A stretch of DNA of 64,000 nt, from contig NZ_CP066831.1 in the NCBI RefSeq assembly GCF_016598615.1, positions 7,874,001 to 7,938,000 of the forward strand, given 5' to 3'. The position numbers and the translations under genes are program-made. The stretch's first letter is position 1, and the number at the start of each line of letters is the position of its first letter. The stretch is from Streptomyces liliifuscus (GTDB lineage: Bacteria > Actinomycetota > Actinomycetes > Streptomycetales > Streptomycetaceae). The notes under the pieces were generated by a model. That model saw only the letters and a program-made list of their open reading frames with translations, did not search any database and was not told the DNA's origin. Shown here piece by piece: positions 7,885 through 15,345 of the stretch.

Positions 7885-7914
7885 CTGACCGACGATTTCA
7901 CCAGTGTCTATGGT
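7885..7914 (+). promoter_or_regulatory. Candidate promoter for a leaderless FAD reductase transcript
   Basis: CTGACC (7885-7890) and TATGGT (7909-7914) are separated by 18 bp and resemble a HrdB-type promoter. The -10 ends only six bases before the GTG at 7921 and there is no ribosome binding site, consistent with a leaderless mRNA. Confidence 0.45.
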
Positions 7915-7920
7915 GATCGT

Positions 7921-9150
7921 GTGAGCGAGCAGACGCAGGGACGGAGCCCGGCGGCGCGACGGAGCGCCGTGATCGTCGGGGCGGGCATGGCAGGCGTACA
8001 GACGGCCGTCGCCCTGCGGGAACGGGGCTTCACCGGAAGCGTGACCCTGATCGGCGCGGAGCCCCATCAGCCGTACGACCGGCCCCCGCTGTCCAAGGCC
8101 GTGCTGCTCGGCAAGGCCGAGGGCTCCGCCTTCGACGTCGACTTCGAAGCGCTCGACGTCGAACTCCGCCTGGGGCTCGAAGTGACCGGCGTGCACCCCT
8201 CGCGGCACGAGCTGGACACGGTCGACGGCCCGGTTCCGTACGACGTCCTCGTCATCGCCACCGGCGCCGAGCCGATCCAACTGCCGGGCGCCCAGGGCGT
8301 ACCCGGCGTCCATCTGCTGCGCACGCTCGACGACGCCGAGCGGCTGCGCCCCGTCCTCGCCCGGCAGCACGACATCGTGGTGGTGGGCGCGGGCTGGATC
8401 GGCGCCGAGTTCGCCACGGCGGCGCGTGAGGCGGGCTGCGCGGTGACCGTCGTGGAGGCCGCCGACCGTCCGCTCGCCGGTGTGCTGCCCGAGGAGGTGG
8501 CCGCTCCGATGGCCGCCTGGTACGCGGACAGCGGGGCGGTGTTGCGCACCCACGCGCGCGTGGAGCGCGTCGAGCACGGCGAGGTGGTGCTCGACGACGG
8601 CTCGCGGCTGCTCGCGGGCGCCGTCGTCGTCGGTATCGGGGCCCGGCCCGCGACGGCCTGGCTGGCCGGTTCCGGGATCGAGCTCGGCGACCGTCGCGAG
8701 ATCGTCGCGGACGACCATCTGCGCACCTCCGCCCCGGACGTGTACGCGGTCGGCGACTGCGCCTCGTTCCCGTCCGGCCGCTACGGCGAGCGACTGCTGG
8801 TCCACCACTGGGACAACGCCCTCCAGGGGCCGCGCACGGTCGCCGCGAACATCGTCGGCGAGACGTCCGCCGCGTACGACCCCGTGCCGTACTTCTGGTC
8901 CGAGCAGTTCGGCCGCTTCGTCCAGTACGCGGGCCATCACGCGTCCGCCGCCGCCCTCGTGTGGCGCGGTGACCCGGCCGGACCGTCCTGGTCGGTGTGC
9001 TGGCTCCGCGAGGGCCGCCTGGTCGCGGTCCTGGCGGTGGGACGGCCGCGGGACCTGGCGCAGGGGAAGCGGCTGATCGAGGCGGGGACGCCGATGGATT
9101 CCGGGCTTCTGTCCGATCCCGCGTTGCCGCTCAAGGGCGCGACCGCGTAG
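7921..9150 (+). CDS. FAD-dependent pyridine nucleotide-disulphide-type reductase (ferredoxin reductase-like)
   Basis: A 409-residue flavoprotein. The FAD-binding motif VIVGAGMAGVQTAVALRERG is at the N-terminus, the NAD(P)H motif VVVGAGWIGAEFATAAREAG in the middle, and the second FAD motif SAPDVYAVGDCASF follows. The signature PYDRPPLSK is typical of oxygenase-coupled ferredoxin or rubredoxin reductases. There is no redox-active CxxxxC, so it should pass electrons from NAD(P)H to a separate iron-sulfur protein, whose identity is not apparent nearby. The GTG start at 7921 is chosen because the in-frame sequence further upstream is not conserved-looking and overlaps the preceding gene. Confidence 0.85.
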   Translation: MSEQTQGRSPAARRSAVIVGAGMAGVQTAVALRERGFTGSVTLIGAEPHQPYDRPPLSKAVLLGKAEGSAFDVDFEALDVELRLGLEVTGVHPSRHELDTVDGPVPYDVLVIATGAEPIQLPGAQGVPGVHLLRTLDDAERLRPVLARQHDIVVVGAGWIGAEFATAAREAGCAVTVVEAADRPLAGVLPEEVAAPMAAWYADSGAVLRTHARVERVEHGEVVLDDGSRLLAGAVVVGIGARPATAWLAGSGIELGDRREIVADDHLRTSAPDVYAVGDCASFPSGRYGERLLVHHWDNALQGPRTVAANIVGETSAAYDPVPYFWSEQFGRFVQYAGHHASAAALVWRGDPAGPSWSVCWLREGRLVAVLAVGRPRDLAQGKRLIEAGTPMDSGLLSDPALPLKGATA

Positions 9151-9204
9151 ACGCTCCGCTGGGCCGCACGGTTGGAGGTCGTCCCGTGTCTGCGGGCCGT
9201 CCGT

Positions 9205-9234
9205 GGCTGGTCGCGCAGTTCCCCACGCCCCTGA
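9205..9234 (+). repeat. Dispersed Streptomyces-type intergenic repeat, copy 1
   Basis: The 30 bases beginning GGCTGGTCGCGCAGTTCC match bases 53489-53518 with two differences. A degenerate version occurs at 55400-55437. The unit ends in GCCCCTGA, which can form a hairpin with a following GGGGCGC-type arm. It lies between the FAD reductase gene and the Rv2175c-like gene. Confidence 0.75.
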
Positions 9235-9323
9235 CGGGCGCGGCCCTGCGTGAGGGGGCCTGCGTGACACGGTCGCACCGGTCCGGGTACCGACTGTCAG
9301 TCCGAGATGGCAGGCTTGTGTTC

Positions 9324-9695
9324 GTGACCGAGATTGACGCAAAGATCGATGCTCTCGTCCCCGCCTGGCTCACCCTCCCCGACATCGCCGAACAGCTCGG
9401 CGTCGAGGTGACCCGCGTCCGGCAGCTGGTCAAGGAAGGCCAGCTCATCGCCGTACGCCGTGGTGAGAACCGAGCGCTGCACGTCCCCGCCGCTTTCATC
9501 GACGGGGCCGAACAGAAGGTCGTCAAGGGCCTGACCGGCACCCTGACGCTCCTGCGGGACGACGGCTTCACCGACGAAGAGATGCTCGAGTGGCTCTTCA
9601 CCCCCGACGAGAGCCTGCCCGGTACGCCCGCGCAGGCTCTGAGCGAGAATCGCGGCACGGAGGTGAAGCGTCGCGCCCAGGCGCTCGCCGTCTGA
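9324..9695 (+). CDS. Rv2175c-family DNA-binding protein
   Basis: A 123-residue protein with a winged helix-turn-helix near the N-terminus (WLTLPDIAEQLGVEVTRVRQLVKEGQLIAVRRGEN) and a conserved C-terminal helical part (VKGLTGTLTLLRDDGFTDEEMLEWLFTPDESLPGTPAQAL). It matches the M. tuberculosis Rv2175c family, a DNA-binding substrate of the Ser/Thr kinase PknL. Here a kinase gene lies 4.4 kb away in the same conserved neighbourhood. The GTG at 9324 is the preferred start; GTG 9318 is also possible. With this start the protein lacks the N-terminal extension that carries the phosphorylated threonine in M. tuberculosis. Confidence 0.85.
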   Translation: MTEIDAKIDALVPAWLTLPDIAEQLGVEVTRVRQLVKEGQLIAVRRGENRALHVPAAFIDGAEQKVVKGLTGTLTLLRDDGFTDEEMLEWLFTPDESLPGTPAQALSENRGTEVKRRAQALAV

Positions 9696-9711
9696 CCTGA
9701 TCACGCCGTTC

Positions 9712-9746
9712 GGCGTACGGGCCGCGATCCTCACGGCCCGTACGCC
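9712..9746 (+). terminator. Hairpin terminator after the Rv2175c-like gene
   Basis: A perfect 13-bp inverted repeat, GGCGTACGGGCCG at 9712-9724 and its complement at 9734-9746, with a 9-base loop. It begins 17 bases after the stop and ends 27 bases before the thiE start. No T-run follows, as is common in Streptomyces. Confidence 0.75.
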
Positions 9747-9772
9747 ACCGACACGACACGGGGGACCCACGC

Positions 9773-10423
9773 ATGCCCGAATCCACCGCACGCGCCCGGC
9801 TCGCCGACGCCCGGGTGTACCTCTGCACGGACGCCCGCAGGCGCCAGGGCGACCTCGCCGACTTCCTGGACGCGGTCCTGGCGAACGGCGTGGACATCGT
9901 GCAGCTGCGGGACAAGGGCATGGAGGCGGCCGAGGAGCTGGAGCACCTCGCCGTCCTCGCGGACGCCTGCCGTCGGCACGGCAAACTGCTCGCGGTGAAC
10001 GACCGGGCGGACGTCGCCCACGCCATCGGCGCCGACGTGCTGCACCTGGGCCAGGGCGACCTTCCGGTACCCGCCGCCCGGGCGATCCTCGGCGACGACG
10101 TCCTGATCGGCCGCTCCACGCACGCCGATTCGGAGGCAGCTGCCGCCGCCGTCCAGCAGGGCGTGGACTACTTCTGCACCGGCCCCTGCTGGCCGACCCC
10201 CACCAAGCCCGGCCGCCACGCGCCTGGCCTTGACCTGGTCCGGTACACGGCCGCACTGGTCACGGAGCGCCCCTGGTTCGCCATCGGCGGCATCGACCTC
10301 GGCAACCTCGACGAGGTGCTCGAAGCGGGCGCCCGCCGAGTCGTCGTCGTACGGGCCATCACCGACGCCGACGACCCGGGCGCGGCGGCGGCGGAGTTCG
10401 CGAAGCGCCTGCGTCACGCGTAG
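9773..10423 (+). CDS. thiE: Thiamine-phosphate synthase
   Basis: A 216-residue TIM-barrel enzyme with VYLCTD, VDIVQLRDKGM, LLAVNDRADVAHAIGADVLHLGQGDLP, GVDYFCTGPCWPTPTKPG and WFAIGGIDLGNLDEVLEAGARRVVVVRAI, which are the pyrophosphate- and HMP-binding segments of ThiE. It joins hydroxymethylpyrimidine pyrophosphate and thiazole phosphate carboxylate to give thiamine phosphate. It lies on the strand opposite to thiOSG and has no THI box in front of it, so it appears outside the riboswitch control seen at 7361-7447. Confidence 0.96.
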   Translation: MPESTARARLADARVYLCTDARRRQGDLADFLDAVLANGVDIVQLRDKGMEAAEELEHLAVLADACRRHGKLLAVNDRADVAHAIGADVLHLGQGDLPVPAARAILGDDVLIGRSTHADSEAAAAAVQQGVDYFCTGPCWPTPTKPGRHAPGLDLVRYTAALVTERPWFAIGGIDLGNLDEVLEAGARRVVVVRAITDADDPGAAAAEFAKRLRHA

Positions 10424-10439
10424 GTGTCCCGGGGCCGCG

Positions 10440-10460
10440 GTTGTCCGAGTGGTGGACAAC
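10440..10460 (+). promoter_or_regulatory. Inverted repeat GTTGTCC-N7-GGACAAC upstream of metF
   Basis: Seven-base perfect arms (10440-10446 and 10454-10460) flank a 7-base spacer, 70 bases before the metF start and 16 bases after the thiE stop. The size and symmetry suit a dimeric repressor site, but a weak hairpin is also possible. No known Streptomyces regulator motif was recognised. Confidence 0.45.
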
Positions 10461-10529
10461 AAATCGACAAAGCGGGCAAATTTCCCGGATCCGGTTGGGG
10501 GACCGCCGCACCCTGACTAACCTGCGGGT

Positions 10530-11453
10530 ATGGCCCTCGGATCTGCTTCCACCAGGACGGACCGCGCACGCACGGTGCGTGACATGCTCGCGACCGGCAA
10601 GGAGACGTACTCGTTCGAGTTCTCCGCGCCGAAGACCCCGAAGGGCGAGCGGAACCTGTGGAACGCGCTGCGCCGGGTCGAGGCCGTGGCCCCCGACTTC
10701 GTGTCGGTGACGTACGGCGCGGGCGGTTCGACCCGGGCGGGCACGGTCAAGGAGACCCAGCAGATCGTCGCCGACACGACCCTGACCCCGGTCGCCCACC
10801 TCACCGCGGTCAACCACTCCATCGCCGAGCTGCGCAACATCATCGGCCAGTTCGCCGACGCCGGGATCCGCAACATGCTCGCCGTGCGCGGCGACCCGCC
10901 CGGCGACCCGATGGCCGACTGGGTGGCGCACCCCCAGGGCCTGACGTACGCGGCCGAACTCGTCCGGCTCATCAAGGAGTCCGGCGACTTCTGCGTGGGC
11001 GTCGCGGCCTTCCCCGAGATGCACCCGCGCTCGGCCGACTGGGACCGTGACGTGGCGCACTTCGTCGACAAGTGCCGGGCCGGCGCGGACTACGCGATCA
11101 CGCAGATGTTCTTCCAGCCGGAGTCGTATCTGCGGCTGCGTGACCGGGTCGACTCGGCGGGCTGCGAGACCCCGGTCATCCCCGAGGTCATGCCGGTGAC
11201 CAGCGTGAAGATGCTGGAGCGGTTGCCCAAGCTGAGCAACGCCTCGTTCCCGGACGCCCTCAAAGAGCGGATCCTCACAGCCAAAGACGATCCGGCGGCT
11301 GTACGCTCCATTGGCATTGAGTTCGCCACGGAGTTCTGCGCGAGGCTGCTGGCCGAGGGAGTCCCCGGACTGCATTTCATTACGTTGAACAACTCCACCG
11401 CGACGCTGGAAATCTACGAGAACCTGGGCCTGCATCACCCACAGCAGGCCTAG
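10530..11453 (+). CDS. metF: 5,10-methylenetetrahydrofolate reductase
   Basis: A 307-residue FAD-containing TIM barrel. YSFEFSAPKTPKGERNLW carries the catalytic glutamate (in the FEF/FEFS motif). SVTYGAGGSTR, NMLAVRGDPPGD, GVAAFPEMHP, DYAITQMFFQPESY and VIPEVMPVTS follow in family order. It reduces methylene-THF to methyl-THF for methionine synthesis. The length is that of the bacterial catalytic domain without the eukaryotic regulatory domain. The ATG at 10530 is accepted because the first conserved motif follows at a normal distance. Confidence 0.96.
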   Translation: MALGSASTRTDRARTVRDMLATGKETYSFEFSAPKTPKGERNLWNALRRVEAVAPDFVSVTYGAGGSTRAGTVKETQQIVADTTLTPVAHLTAVNHSIAELRNIIGQFADAGIRNMLAVRGDPPGDPMADWVAHPQGLTYAAELVRLIKESGDFCVGVAAFPEMHPRSADWDRDVAHFVDKCRAGADYAITQMFFQPESYLRLRDRVDSAGCETPVIPEVMPVTSVKMLERLPKLSNASFPDALKERILTAKDDPAAVRSIGIEFATEFCARLLAEGVPGLHFITLNNSTATLEIYENLGLHHPQQA

Positions 11454-11510
11454 ACCGGTCGCATCGTCGTACGACACACTGCGTAGCGGTCACCTGGGAG
11501 AGGGGCGTAC

Positions 11511-12488
11511 ATGGGCTGGACGGTCCTCTACATCGCATTCGGCATCGTCGCGCTATGGCTGCTCGGCGAGGTGCTGCTGCAGTACAAGGCGCGGCTGCGC
11601 TGGCGGCTGCTCGCCTTCGCCGGCTTCCTCGGGGTGGTCCTCGGTGTCCTGATTCCGAACGTGCTGGTCATCGGCCTGGGTGCCGCGGCCTTCGCCGTCG
11701 GGCAGACGTACGTCACGCTCTCGTTCCGCAGCGGCTTCGCATCCGGCTGGGCCGTCAACGGCCTCGGCGGCGGCGCCCGCCCGGGCGCCAGCAAGCGCCG
11801 CCGCGGCGAGGAGCGCAAGGACCCGACGCTGGAGGTCTCCGACCTCCACGCCGCGGAAACCACGACGTTCCCCAGCCAGGACTTCGGCCAGGACGACCCC
11901 TACGGACGCGACGACTCGGTCTTCGGACAGCGCCCCGAGACTCCCGCCGAGTCGACCTCGGTGTACGAACCGCAGCCGCTGCCCGACGACACGGGGCAGT
12001 ACGGCGTCTACAGCGACGCCGCCTACGCCGCGGCCACCGACCCGGCGTACGCGGCCGCCGCGCAGGCCCAGGGACAGGCCCAGGGCCAGGACCCGCTCGG
12101 CCAGAACTACTCGTACGACGGCTACTCCGGCTACGACCAGCAGCAGTACGGCTACGACACCGGGCAGCAGCAGTACGCCGCCTACTCCGACCCGTACATC
12201 GGCACGCAGGCCTATGACGCCGCGTCGTACGGCCAGCCCTACGACGCCTCGCAGCAGCAGTACACGCAGCAGGGCTACACCCAGGACCCGTACGCCACCA
12301 ACGGCGGTTACGTCGGCGAGACACCGGCCGGCGGTGTCTGGGTGCCGCAGCAGCGCAACACCGAGGACCCGTACGGCGGCGAACTCCCGCCGGAGCAGTC
12401 GTATCCGTACGACGGCAACGGGAACAACGGGACCAATGGCGGCAACGGACAGCAGGGCGGCGGGTACGACGAGCAGTACCGGTTCTGA
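11511..12488 (+). CDS. Two-helix membrane protein with a long Q/Y/G/D-rich disordered tail
   Basis: A 325-residue protein. Residues 1-22 and about 32-66 are strongly hydrophobic and give two or three membrane segments; then basic KRRR. The remaining ~230 residues are polar and low-complexity: first acidic (EVSDLHAAETTTFPSQDFGQDDPYG), then dominated by Gln, Tyr, Gly, Ala and Asp in short motifs such as GYDQQQYGYD, TGQQQYAAY and QQGYTQDPYA, ending with N/G repeats. No catalytic motif is visible and I do not recognise a function. The ribosome binding site GAGAGGGG precedes the ATG. Tail composition resembles prion-like, condensate-forming segments. A 17-bp tandem repeat overlaps its stop codon. 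Confidence 0.8.
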   Translation: MGWTVLYIAFGIVALWLLGEVLLQYKARLRWRLLAFAGFLGVVLGVLIPNVLVIGLGAAAFAVGQTYVTLSFRSGFASGWAVNGLGGGARPGASKRRRGEERKDPTLEVSDLHAAETTTFPSQDFGQDDPYGRDDSVFGQRPETPAESTSVYEPQPLPDDTGQYGVYSDAAYAAATDPAYAAAAQAQGQAQGQDPLGQNYSYDGYSGYDQQQYGYDTGQQQYAAYSDPYIGTQAYDAASYGQPYDASQQQYTQQGYTQDPYATNGGYVGETPAGGVWVPQQRNTEDPYGGELPPEQSYPYDGNGNNGTNGGNGQQGGGYDEQYRF

Positions 12489-12561
12489 GTCGGTACCGGT
12501 TCTGAGTCGGTACCGGTTCCGAGTCGGAGCCGGTACTGAGTCGGAGCCGGTACTGAGTGAG
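12477..12561 (+). repeat. Tandem repeat, 17 bp x 5, across a stop codon
   Basis: Five consecutive 17-bp units start at 12477, 12494, 12511, 12528 and 12545. The first two are identical (TACCGGTTCTGAGTCGG), the third has one change and the last two have the variant AGCCGGTACTGAGT. The TGA in the first copy is the stop codon of the membrane protein. Each unit contains a small ACCGGT or CCGGTA core. The unit length is not a multiple of three, so it is non-coding beyond the first copy. Confidence 0.9.
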
Positions 12562-12568
12562 CCGGGCT

Positions 12569-12595
12569 CGACCGGGGCTCAACGCGCCCCGGTCG
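12569..12595. terminator. Bidirectional hairpin terminator between convergent genes
   Basis: A perfect 10-bp inverted repeat (CGACCGGGGC at 12569-12578, complement at 12586-12595) with a 7-base loop lies between the membrane protein gene (stop 12488) and the convergent phytoene-desaturase-like gene (stop 12614). Confidence 0.75.
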
Positions 12596-12613
12596 TCGCC
12601 CCGTCGCCGTCAC

Positions 12614-14125
12614 TCACTGCGAGCCCCGGAAGTCCGGCCCCTCCACGACGAGTCCGGCGACCAGTGCGCCGGACATCCCCGCGTGCGGCAGTCCGCCGCC
12701 GGGGTGCGCCCAGCCGCCGACCGTGAACAGGCCCGGTACGCGGGTGCTGTTGGCGGGCCGCAGCAGGGTGCCGTCCACACCGGCCAGCGCGGGAGCGGGC
12801 ACGGCGCCGCCCCCGGCCCCGGTCTCCCGCTCGGTGTCCACCGGGGTGCGCACCTCGCGCCACAGCACGCGCTCGCGCAGGCCCGGCATGGCCCGCTCGG
12901 CGGCCGTGACCATACGGTCCGCGAAGGCGTCGGCGGCACCCTCGGCGGTCCAGTCGTGGTGCGCCAGGGACGGCACCGTCGCCGTCAGCACCACGGACTC
13001 GTGGTCGTCGTCCGGACGCAGCAGCGCGTCGTCCGGCCGGTCCACCCACACGGTGGGCCGCTCCGCCGGCTTCCCGGCCCCGAAGACGTTCCGCTCGTCG
13101 GCGGGGTCCGTCGTGTGAACCACCGTGCGGTGTACGGCGCCTGGCTCGCGCGGGCCGCGCAGGGCGAGGCAGACGACGACCTTGCCGCAGGTCAGGGAAG
13201 CGGGGTGTGACTCGGGCACGTCACCCTCGTACAGACTGCCGCGACCCGTCAGGGTCTCCAGCAGCTCCGGCGGGCCGCCCACGACGAAGTCCGCCTCGGC
13301 GACCGTCCCGTCGCGCAGCTCCACGCCCGCCGCCCGGCCGTCCTTCTCCGTGACCGAAACGACCTCGGCGTCGAAGACGAACTCCACCCGGCGGGCCAGG
13401 CACCGCTCGTGCACGGCGCGCGCCAACTCCCGGATTCCGCCGCGCAGATACCAGGCGCCGAACGCGTGCTCCATGTACGGCAGGACCGCCGCGCTAGCCG
13501 GGGCGGTGTGCGGGTCGAGGCCGTACGCCAGCGCGTGGCTCTCCAGGAGGGCGGCGAGGCGTGGGTCGGCCAGCTCCCACGCGCCGACCTCCGCGAGGGT
13601 CCGGGCCGTGCGGGTGCGCAGCAGTCTGCGCTGCCGCAGCGCGGGGTAGGGCTCACGCTCCGCCAGCACCTGCCAGTTGGGCCACAGCGGCTCCTCCAGG
13701 AGCGGGCGGCGCGTCCGGTCCCAGGCCTCGCGCGCCCGGACCAGGAAGTCGCCCCAGCGCTCGCCCGCGCCCGCCCCGAGGGCCTCGTCCAGGGCCGAGA
13801 CGACCCCCGCGCGGGAGGCGTTGGGCAGCGAGACCTCCGTGCCGTCGGCGAAGACGTGCCGTGCCGCCGGGTCGACCTGGACCAGGTCGACGCAGGCCTC
13901 CAGGGGCTCCTTGCCCGTCTTGACGAACAGGTCGCGGTAGACCGCGGGCAGTTGGAGCAGCCCCGGGCCGGTGTCGAAGGCGAAGCCGTCACGCTCGAAG
14001 CGGCCCACCGCCCCGCCGTACGTCGCCGCGCGCTCGTACACCACCACCCGGTGGCCCGCGACGGCCAGCCGGGCGGCGGCCGCCATCGCGCCCATGCCTG
14101 CGCCGATCACCGCAATTCGTGCCAT
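12614..14125 (-). CDS. Phytoene-desaturase-like FAD-dependent oxidoreductase
   Basis: A 503-residue flavoprotein with an N-terminal FAD motif (IAVIGAGMGAMAAAARLAVAGHRVVVYERAATYGG), the FDTGPGLLQLP segment of the CrtI/phytoene desaturase family, WYLRGGIRELARAV in the middle, and the C-terminal LFTVGGWAHPGGGLPHAGMSG that closes the FAD site. Family members desaturate or isomerise polyene and other hydrophobic substrates. No carotenoid genes (crtE, crtB, crtY) are nearby, so the substrate cannot be assigned. The ATG at 14125 directly precedes the FAD motif and is therefore preferred to longer readings. Confidence 0.82.
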   Translation of the reverse strand: MARIAVIGAGMGAMAAAARLAVAGHRVVVYERAATYGGAVGRFERDGFAFDTGPGLLQLPAVYRDLFVKTGKEPLEACVDLVQVDPAARHVFADGTEVSLPNASRAGVVSALDEALGAGAGERWGDFLVRAREAWDRTRRPLLEEPLWPNWQVLAEREPYPALRQRRLLRTRTARTLAEVGAWELADPRLAALLESHALAYGLDPHTAPASAAVLPYMEHAFGAWYLRGGIRELARAVHERCLARRVEFVFDAEVVSVTEKDGRAAGVELRDGTVAEADFVVGGPPELLETLTGRGSLYEGDVPESHPASLTCGKVVVCLALRGPREPGAVHRTVVHTTDPADERNVFGAGKPAERPTVWVDRPDDALLRPDDDHESVVLTATVPSLAHHDWTAEGAADAFADRMVTAAERAMPGLRERVLWREVRTPVDTERETGAGGGAVPAPALAGVDGTLLRPANSTRVPGLFTVGGWAHPGGGLPHAGMSGALVAGLVVEGPDFRGSQ

Positions 14126-14240
14126 GCCAGGGACTTTATCGGCCGCCACTGACAGCCGGTCTCCGGGCCTGTGCGGCAGGGGGACGCCGAACCGGGTCGG
14201 CCAAGGGACGACCGGGGCCGTCCAGAGGGACCGGGGCCCG

Positions 14241-14300
14241 CCAGGAGTCGGCTGGGGCCGGCCTGGAGCGGCTGGGGTCGACCTGGAGCGGCTGGGGCCT
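14241..14300 (+). repeat. Imperfect tandem repeat, 20 bp x 3
   Basis: Three 20-bp units at 14241, 14261 and 14281 share the core GGAGYSGGCTGGGG; a short CCTGGGG run follows to about 14313. It fills part of the 244-base gap between the phytoene-desaturase-like gene and the DUF4126 gene, both on the minus strand. Confidence 0.7.
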
Positions 14301-14369
14301 GGGGCCTGGGGCCGACGAGGAGTCGCAGGGGGCCGGTCAGGGCCGCCAGGTCCGCCGGCCAGCCGCCGG

Positions 14370-15029
14370 TCAGCCACCCGGTGGGCGTCCCACCCGTTCC
14401 GCGAGGCGTCTCTCCTCGCGGCGCTGGGCCCTGCGGCGCAGGAACCGTCTGATCCGCGAGACCAGGAAGTAGAGCACCACCAGACCGGTCACCAGCAGGA
14501 CGCCCGCGATGATCGCCGCGGCCTGCGGGTTGAACATCGCGAAGGTGATGATCCCGGCGACCCCGAGATCCTCGGCGGTGCTCAGCACGAAGTTGCTGAA
14601 CGGCTCCGGCGAGGTGTTGACCGCCATCCGCGTCCCGGCCTTGACGACATGGCTGGCCAGCGCCGACGAGCCGCCGATCGCCCCGGCCGCCAGCTCCGAC
14701 AGCGAACCGCTCTGCCCGGCAAGCAGCGCCGCGACGACGGCCCCCGACACCGGGCGGATCACGGTGTGGACGCTGTCCCACACCGAGTCCACGTACGGGA
14801 TCTTGTCGGCGACGGCCTCGCAGGCGAACAGCACGCCCGCAGCGATGAGGACCTCGGGGCGCTGCAGGGACTCGGGCACCTCGTCGGTCAGCCCGGTCGC
14901 GCCGAAGATGCCGAGGAGCAGCACCACCGCGTACGCGTTGACACCGCTGGCCCAGCCGCTGGTGAAGACCAGGGGGAGTACGGACACGGAGGCGATCGTA
15001 ACCAGTCGGCAACGGCGCGTCCTGGGCAT
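14370..15029 (-). CDS. DUF4126 family membrane protein
   Basis: A 219-residue integral membrane protein. The hydrophobic N-terminus (VLPLVFTSGWASGVNAYAVVLLLGIFGATG) is the conserved opening of DUF4126. An amphipathic middle with PYVDSVWDSVHTVIRPVSGAVVAALL and GGSSALASHVVKAGTRMAVNTSPEPFSN follows, then a last helix (AAAIIAGVLLVTGLVVLYFLV) and an Arg-rich tail (RIRRFLRRRAQRREERRLAERV). No function is established. The start is uncertain: ATG 15029 is used, but GTG 14987 sits closer to the first conserved residue and neither has a clear ribosome binding site. Confidence 0.8.
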   Translation of the reverse strand: MPRTRRCRLVTIASVSVLPLVFTSGWASGVNAYAVVLLLGIFGATGLTDEVPESLQRPEVLIAAGVLFACEAVADKIPYVDSVWDSVHTVIRPVSGAVVAALLAGQSGSLSELAAGAIGGSSALASHVVKAGTRMAVNTSPEPFSNFVLSTAEDLGVAGIITFAMFNPQAAAIIAGVLLVTGLVVLYFLVSRIRRFLRRRAQRREERRLAERVGRPPGG

Positions 15030-15246
15030 GAGTGCGTACGGCTGAGTATCCGTACCTAGGGAGTGAGTTGAGTACGCGCGCGGATGGGTGCCGACCTGCG
15101 TGAACGAGAGAGTGGAGGCACGGAAAGGGGCGCGGCTCCGGTACCGCCGACACGGGGCGGCGGAACGGTGCAGCGCCCTTGTCCGCTCCTTCCGCCGAGA
15201 AACTCGGCGGGAGCGAGACACGGGGGGACCCGGGGGAGACCGGAAC

Positions 15247-15282
15247 GGGGGAACCAACGGGGAGTACGGGGAAACACGGGGG
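15247..15282 (+). other. Predicted G-quadruplex motif
   Basis: The plus strand holds four G runs of at least four bases (15247-15251, 15259-15262, 15268-15271, 15278-15282) with loops of 7, 5 and 6 bases, which satisfies the G4+N1-7 rule. Two more G runs lie just upstream (15222-15227 and 15232-15236) and one downstream (15292-15295). It sits directly beyond the terminator of the TetR operon, in the strand that is template for both flanking minus-strand genes. Confidence 0.65.
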
Positions 15283-15294
15283 AGCACAAAAGGG

Positions 15295-15344
15295 GCGCCG
15301 GTCCGGCGTGGCCCGCGGGGGACGCGGCCACTTCGGACCGGCGC
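15295..15344 (-). terminator. Strong terminator of the ATPase-YhgE-TetR operon
   Basis: Outer arms GCGCCGGTCCG (15295-15305) and the perfect complement (15334-15344) enclose a second, inner inverted repeat, GTGGCC...GGCCAC. The structure starts one base beyond the TetR stop codon on the minus strand. Confidence 0.8.
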
Positions 15345-15345
15345 T

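Larger units (their letters stand above)
15030..15345. other. Gene-free, G-rich intergenic stretch
   Basis: No gene is supported in these 316 bases, which lie between two minus-strand genes. The plus strand contains many G runs, including a quadruplex-type motif at 15247-15282, and the 3' part carries the terminator of the TetR operon at 15295-15344. Promoter elements for the DUF4126 gene must also lie here but were not recognised with confidence. Confidence 0.7.

Noticed and set aside
12614..15029. A carotenoid biosynthesis cluster around the phytoene-desaturase-like gene
   Set aside because: No geranylgeranyl diphosphate synthase, phytoene synthase or lycopene cyclase is nearby, and the neighbour is a DUF4126 membrane protein.
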